Shown here piece after piece: positions 6,477 to 9,644 of a stretch of DNA of 9,644 nt. Source of the stretch: Clostridiales bacterium (GTDB lineage Bacteria; Bacillota; Clostridia; Christensenellales; Borkfalkiaceae). Location: contig JAJWOJ010000052.1 of the NCBI GenBank assembly GCA_021635425.1, forward strand, positions 1-9,644, written 5' to 3'. The position numbers and the translations under genes are program-made. Under the pieces are notes generated by a model that had not been told where the DNA came from, searched no databases, and saw only the letters and a list, made by a program, of their open reading frames with translations. The number at the start of each line of letters is the position of its first letter. Position 1 is the stretch's first letter.

Positions 6477-7842
6477 GGAATATAAAACGATTAAAGAAGT
6501 CGTCGGACCTCTGATGCTCGTAGAGGGCGTCGAAGGGGTAAAATACGACGAACTTGTCGAAGTAACGCAGGAAAACGGCGAGATAAGAAGAGGTAAAGTC
6601 CTTGAAGTTAAGGACGATAAAGCCGTAGTTCAGCTTTTCGAAAACACTCAGGGTCTTAAAATTTCCACGTCCAAAGCGAGATTTTTGGGCAAAAGCTTGT
6701 CGCTCGACCTTTCCGAGGATATGCTCGGCAGAGTTTTCAACGGAATGGGCAAACCGCGTGACGGCGGCGCGCCGATTATCCCCGAAAAAAGCAGAGACGT
6801 AAACGGCGAACCGATAAATCCCGCCGCGAGAAATTATCCCAACGAGTTTATTCAGACGGGTATTTCGGCAATCGACGGGCTTAACACCCTCGTAAGAGGT
6901 CAGAAGCTTCCCGTGTTTTCCATGAGCGGACTTCCGCACGCGGAACTTGCCGCGCAGATAGCCCGTCAGGCGAGAGTTTTAAACGCAAACGATAAGTTCG
7001 CGGTTGTTTTCGCCGCGATCGGTATAACTTACGAAGAAGCGCAGTATTTCATAGACGACTTCAAAAAGACGGGCGCGATTGAAAGAACGGTGCTTTTCAC
7101 CAACCTTGCGAACGACCCGGCGATAGAACGTCTCGCAACGCCGAAAATGGCTCTTACTTGCGCCGAATACCTCGCGTTCGATAAGGGCATGCACGTGCTT
7201 GTCATTATGACGGACATCACCAACTATGCGGAAGCTCTCCGTGAAGTTTCGGCGGCTAAAAAGGAAGTCCCCGGGAGAAGAGGTTATCCCGGTTACCTTT
7301 ACACCGACCTTGCTACTTTATACGAAAGAGCGGGCAGAATAAGAGGAAAAGAGGGTTCTATAACTCAGATTCCTATCCTCACGATGCCCGAGGACGATAA
7401 AACTCACCCCATCCCCGACCTTACGGGTTACATCACGGAAGGTCAGATAATTCTTTCGAGAGAGCTTTTCAAAAAGGGAATCAACCCGCCTATCGACGTT
7501 CTTCCGTCTCTTTCCCGTCTTAAAGATAAAGGTATCGGCGACGGAAAGACGAGAGAAGACCATGCGGACACGATGAATCAGCTTTTCGCGGCATACGCAA
7601 AAGGTAAGGAATGCAAAGAGCTTTCCGCAATCTTAGGCGATTCCGCGCTCACCGCAACCGATAAGCTTTACGCCAAGTTTGCGGAGGAGTTTGAAAAACA
7701 GTATGTTTCGCAAGGGTTCACAACGAACAGAACCATCGAAGAAACGCTCGATCTCGGTTGGAAACTTCTGAAAATTTTACCGAAATCCGAACTTAAACGT
7801 ATCAAAGAAAAGTATATCGAAAAATATCTCGGTAAAGATTAA
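6469..7842 (+). CDS. ntpB: V-type ATP synthase subunit B (non-catalytic head subunit)
   Basis: This 457-residue subunit alternates with A in the A3B3 head. It has the ATPase fold but no functional P-loop; SMSGLPHAELAAQI (151-164) stands where Walker A would be, as is normal for B. MTDITNYAEALREVS is at 247-261. PPIDVLPSLSRL (340-351) includes Arg350, which matches the arginine finger reported for Enterococcus NtpB and reaches into the catalytic site of A. The start chosen is the ATG at 6469, because AAAGGAGA (6456-6463) lies 6 bases before it and family members begin at about MYKEYKTIKEVVGP. A TTG at 6427 in the same frame would add 14 Lys-rich residues encoded inside the end of A and is less likely. 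It overlaps A by 8 bases. Confidence 0.98.
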   Translation: MYKEYKTIKEVVGPLMLVEGVEGVKYDELVEVTQENGEIRRGKVLEVKDDKAVVQLFENTQGLKISTSKARFLGKSLSLDLSEDMLGRVFNGMGKPRDGGAPIIPEKSRDVNGEPINPAARNYPNEFIQTGISAIDGLNTLVRGQKLPVFSMSGLPHAELAAQIARQARVLNANDKFAVVFAAIGITYEEAQYFIDDFKKTGAIERTVLFTNLANDPAIERLATPKMALTCAEYLAFDKGMHVLVIMTDITNYAEALREVSAAKKEVPGRRGYPGYLYTDLATLYERAGRIRGKEGSITQIPILTMPEDDKTHPIPDLTGYITEGQIILSRELFKKGINPPIDVLPSLSRLKDKGIGDGKTREDHADTMNQLFAAYAKGKECKELSAILGDSALTATDKLYAKFAEEFEKQYVSQGFTTNRTIEETLDLGWKLLKILPKSELKRIKEKYIEKYLGKD

Positions 7843-7887
7843 AATCTGCCGTTAATCGACTTATAGGCGGATATTTGGATAATAATT

Positions 7888-8511
7888 ATGACAAGACTTA
7901 ACGTAAACCCCACGAGAATGGAGTTGAAAAAACTTAAAGCGCGGCTGTCTACGGCGACGAGAGGACATAAGCTTTTAAAAGACAAATCGGACGAAATGAT
8001 TCGTCGGTTCACCGCGCTCATAAAGGAAAACAAGCGTCTTCGCGACGAACTCGAAGCCGAGCTTTCGGATTGTCTCGATCAGTTTTCCATGGCTTGCGCC
8101 TATTCTTCTAAAGAGGAGATAGACAAAATTTTCTCCATGCCTGTTTCCGCGGTGGATGCCGATTTCGGGGTGGGAGACGTGATGAACGTGGAAGTTCCGT
8201 CGATAAAGGTTACGGAAACGTCGTCGGGCGAAGCCTTTCCTTATTCGTTTGCGGAGATGACGAGCGAAGCCGATTATTCCGTCGAAAAGATAAGTCGGCT
8301 TATAGGGAAACTTTTAAAGCTCGCCGAAATCGAAAAAACGGTAGCAATGCTTGCAGTGGAAATCGAACGCAACAAGCGCAGAGTAAACGCTCTCGAATAT
8401 ATCATGATTCCGCAGATCGAAGAGACTGTTAAGTATATCAAGAGCAAGCTCGACGAAAACGAGCGCGCCGCAACGACGAGACTCATGAAAGTCAAGGACA
8501 TGATTTATTGA
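7888..8511 (+). CDS. ntpD: V-type ATP synthase subunit D (central shaft)
   Basis: This 207-residue, almost entirely helical protein is the rotor shaft (counterpart of F-type gamma). It turns inside the A3B3 head and binds F and C below. The N-terminal helix opens with the family pattern NVNPTRMELKKLKARL and RGHKLLKDKSDEM. The C-terminal helix carries KRRVNALEYIMIPQIEET (about 163-180). The two long helices form the antiparallel coiled coil, and length is normal (about 200-215). It lies 45 bases after B. The ribosome site is weak (GGAT at 7877-7880, or AGGCGG at 7865-7870, which is far). It is the last ATPase gene and is followed by a terminator. Confidence 0.97.
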   Translation: MTRLNVNPTRMELKKLKARLSTATRGHKLLKDKSDEMIRRFTALIKENKRLRDELEAELSDCLDQFSMACAYSSKEEIDKIFSMPVSAVDADFGVGDVMNVEVPSIKVTETSSGEAFPYSFAEMTSEADYSVEKISRLIGKLLKLAEIEKTVAMLAVEIERNKRRVNALEYIMIPQIEETVKYIKSKLDENERAATTRLMKVKDMIY

Positions 8512-8541
8512 CGTTTTAATTGACTATATAATTTCCCAAAC

Positions 8542-8566
8542 AAAAGCCGCAGATTTTGCGGCTTTT
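8542..8566 (+). terminator. Intrinsic terminator of the ATPase operon
   Basis: AAAAGCCGCA (8542-8551), loop GATTT, TGCGGCTTTT (8557-8566) form a perfect 10-bp stem whose 3' arm ends in four T. It lies 31 bases after the D stop. The T tract is short on the + strand. The A-rich 5' arm would give a matching T run on the other strand, so it could work in both directions, but no minus-strand gene faces it here. Confidence 0.8.
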
Positions 8567-8583
8567 AGTATTTTAAGAATAAA

Positions 8584-8619
8584 AAACAACGCTGTTTTGC
8601 GGTGTTTATATCGTTTTTT
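8584..8619 (+). terminator. Second, weaker terminator-like hairpin
   Basis: The stem A8584-C8592 with G8599-T8607 has one A-G mismatch and a six-base loop. It is followed after eight bases by a run of six T (8614-8619). The distance to the T run makes it a poor textbook terminator, but with the hairpin at 8542-8566 it would give a tandem stop between the ATPase operon and the sigma factor sequence. Confidence 0.35.
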
Positions 8620-8647
8620 ATTGTTTCGATAAACGAAAATCATACCG

Positions 8648-9136
8648 ATGATTATCGGTGAAATAAAACGACTTATCCGCGGAAGCAACAGCTTAAGGGT
8701 TGCGAGGAGTATAAGAGACACGGCGTATAAAGTTTTGCAGGCGAGGAGTAAAATCGAGGCAGAAAAGGATGACGTCGCCACCATGGCGGAGATTGCCGAA
8801 ACGCTCTCTATCCCCGAGCGCGAGGTGGTTTACGCACTCGACGCCATTTCCGACCCCGTTTCTTTATACGACCCCGTTTACAATAAAAACGGCGACGAAC
8901 TTCTCGTTATGGATCAGATAAGCGACGAGAAGAACAATATCGACGGCTGGACGGAAAACGTCGCCCTGGAGGGCGCGATATCGAATTTAAACGAGCGCGA
9001 AAAGAAAATTTTATATATGCGTTATTACGAAGGCAAAACTCAGACGGAAATATCCGCCGAAGTAGGGCTTTCTCAGGCGCAGGTGTCGAGGCTCGAGAAG
9101 AACGCGCTCAAAACTGTTAAAAACAAAATATCGTAG
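8648..9136 (+). CDS. SigG-like sporulation sigma factor lacking region 2 (5'-truncated; possible pseudogene)
   Basis: The 162-residue frame matches the distal part of the forespore sigma factor SigG. It opens with MIIGEIKRLIRGSNSLRVAR and SIRDTAYKVLQAR (region 3). It continues with VVYALDAISDPVSLYDPVYN and VMDQISDEKN, which are SigG-like rather than SigF- or SigK-like. Region 4 (about 108-160) has the helix-turn-helix KTQTEISAEVGLSQAQVSRL. SigG normally has about 255-260 residues. The first roughly 100, with region 2 that binds core polymerase and the -10 element, are absent. Reading back from the ATG gives only TKIIP (the P, and perhaps the I before it, match the family's VPMIIGEI) before a TAA at 8630-8632. 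No Shine-Dalgarno precedes the ATG, which lies in a hairpin stem (8644-8659). The open frame is intact, so it may be a recent truncation, the 3' half of an interrupted gene, or an unusual short regulator. The downstream ylmC-like gene is the expected neighbour of sigG. Confidence 0.85.
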   Translation: MIIGEIKRLIRGSNSLRVARSIRDTAYKVLQARSKIEAEKDDVATMAEIAETLSIPEREVVYALDAISDPVSLYDPVYNKNGDELLVMDQISDEKNNIDGWTENVALEGAISNLNEREKKILYMRYYEGKTQTEISAEVGLSQAQVSRLEKNALKTVKNKIS

Positions 9137-9140
9137 CCGA

Positions 9141-9175
9141 AAACCTCAACGCGGTTTGCTTTTAAGCTGTTTTTT
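9141..9175 (+). other. Weak hairpin and T-rich stretch between sigG remnant and ylmC-like gene
   Basis: AAACC (9141-9145) and GGTTT (9153-9157) form a 5-bp stem just after the stop, followed by a T-rich stretch with six T at 9170-9175. The T run is too far from the stem for a standard terminator. Transcription could be attenuated here or simply continue into the next gene. Confidence 0.25.
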
Positions 9176-9233
9176 CGCCGCTATCCGCATAATCCGACCT
9201 TTTTCGCAGTAAAATAGAAAAGGAGACGGAATT

Positions 9234-9524
9234 ATGGAATACAATCTTACCGATTTGAAGAAGAAAAAAGTAATCAACGTTGCGGACGGAAAGGACCTCG
9301 GTAAAATAACCGATATGGTGATAACTTACCCCGAGGGAAAAGTTAAAGGAATCATCGTCCCCGGGAAGAAAAACGGATTGTTTTTTTCGGGCGAACTGAT
9401 AATAAATTTCAAGTGCATCGAGCGCATCGGCGAGGACGCCGTTTTAGTAAGCCTTTGCGAAAAACCGCGAATCGATACAAATAAATCGGCATCCGCTTCA
9501 TCGTTTACGGACGACGAAGAGTAA
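9234..9524 (+). CDS. YlmC/YmxH family PRC-barrel protein (sporulation-associated)
   Basis: This 96-residue protein has the PRC-barrel pattern of the YlmC/YmxH family: LKKKKVINVADGKDLGKITD (8-27), then a beta strand ending in GKVKGIIVPGKK (35-46), then ELIINFKCIERIGEDAVLV (54-72). The family is common in spore-forming Firmicutes and often lies next to sigG. Its biochemical role is not known to me beyond the small RNA- or protein-binding barrel fold. After about residue 78 there is an extra, probably disordered tail rich in Ser, Asp and Glu; most family members end at about 80-85. No signal peptide or membrane segment is seen. The ATG at 9234 is supported by AGGAG (9221-9225) 8 bases upstream. 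It stands 97 bases after the sigma factor frame. Confidence 0.88.
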   Translation: MEYNLTDLKKKKVINVADGKDLGKITDMVITYPEGKVKGIIVPGKKNGLFFSGELIINFKCIERIGEDAVLVSLCEKPRIDTNKSASASSFTDDEE

Positions 9525-9543
9525 TTTTTAAAAGAGCGGAACC

Positions 9544-9592
9544 CCGCCCGAAAACCGAAAAAAAAAGACAATCGGTTTTCGGGCGGTTTTTT
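9544..9592 (+). terminator. Strong intrinsic terminator after the ylmC-like gene
   Basis: CCGCCCGAAAACCGA (9544-9558) pairs perfectly over 15 bp with TCGGTTTTCGGGCGG (9572-9586). A 13-base A-rich loop separates them and six T follow (9587-9592). It starts 19 bases after the stop codon. This is the clearest terminator in the window. Confidence 0.95.
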
Positions 9593-9644
9593 GTGTCTTA
9601 AATGTAGCCGCATAAACCGCAAAGAATACAAAAACAATTGTAAA

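Noticed and set aside
8524..8784. Minus-strand 86-codon frame across the terminator and sigG start
   Set aside because: It crosses both hairpins, has no ribosome site and no similarity that I recognise.
9187..9216. Possible SigG/SigF-type promoter (GCATA ... TAAAATA, spacing 18) before the ylmC-like gene
   Set aside because: The -10 match is poor, and the predicted start point would fall inside the Shine-Dalgarno at 9221-9225, leaving no usable leader.

Overview
The window holds an almost complete V/A-type (rotary) ATPase operon, followed by two sporulation-associated genes, all on the + strand. The kind of V-ATPase, a SigG-type forespore sigma factor sequence and a YlmC/YmxH family protein together point to an uncultured endospore-forming (or formerly spore-forming) Firmicute of the Clostridia. 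That placement is inference from gene content; no 16S or other phylogenetic marker is present.

Layout. The ATPase genes run in the usual bacterial order G/H (3' end only), I, K, E, C, F, A, B, D (1-8511). I and K form the membrane sector (stator and ion-carrying ring). E and G/H form the peripheral stalks. C, D and F form the central rotor stalk. A and B form the catalytic A3B3 head. The genes are separated by no more than 111 bases and three pairs overlap (G/H-I by 14 bases, C-F by 11, A-B by 8), so they are almost certainly one transcription unit whose promoter lies before the window. The longer spacers (I-K, E-C, F-A) each hold a small inverted repeat. A hairpin terminator at 8542-8566 ends the operon. 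The K subunit carries the full set of Na+-ligand residues known from the Enterococcus hirae NtpK ring, so the machine is more likely a Na+ than an H+ pump or synthase.

Downstream, 8648-9136 encodes regions 3 and 4 of a SigG-like sporulation sigma factor, but region 2 (core-RNAP and -10 binding) is absent. An in-frame stop lies just upstream of the surviving homology, the gap back to the ATPase operon is too short to hold the missing part, and the nominal start codon has no ribosome binding site and sits inside a hairpin. A YlmC/YmxH-type PRC-barrel gene follows (9234-9524), which is the neighbour expected of sigG in Clostridia, and it ends in a strong 15-bp terminator (9544-9592). The sigG-ylmC pair is therefore kept downstream while the 5' half of sigG has been replaced by the end of the ATPase operon. 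This is the main oddity of the window.

No tRNA, rRNA, CRISPR array, insertion sequence or stretch over 300 bases without a gene was seen. The last 52 bases (9593-9644) hold nothing I can support.
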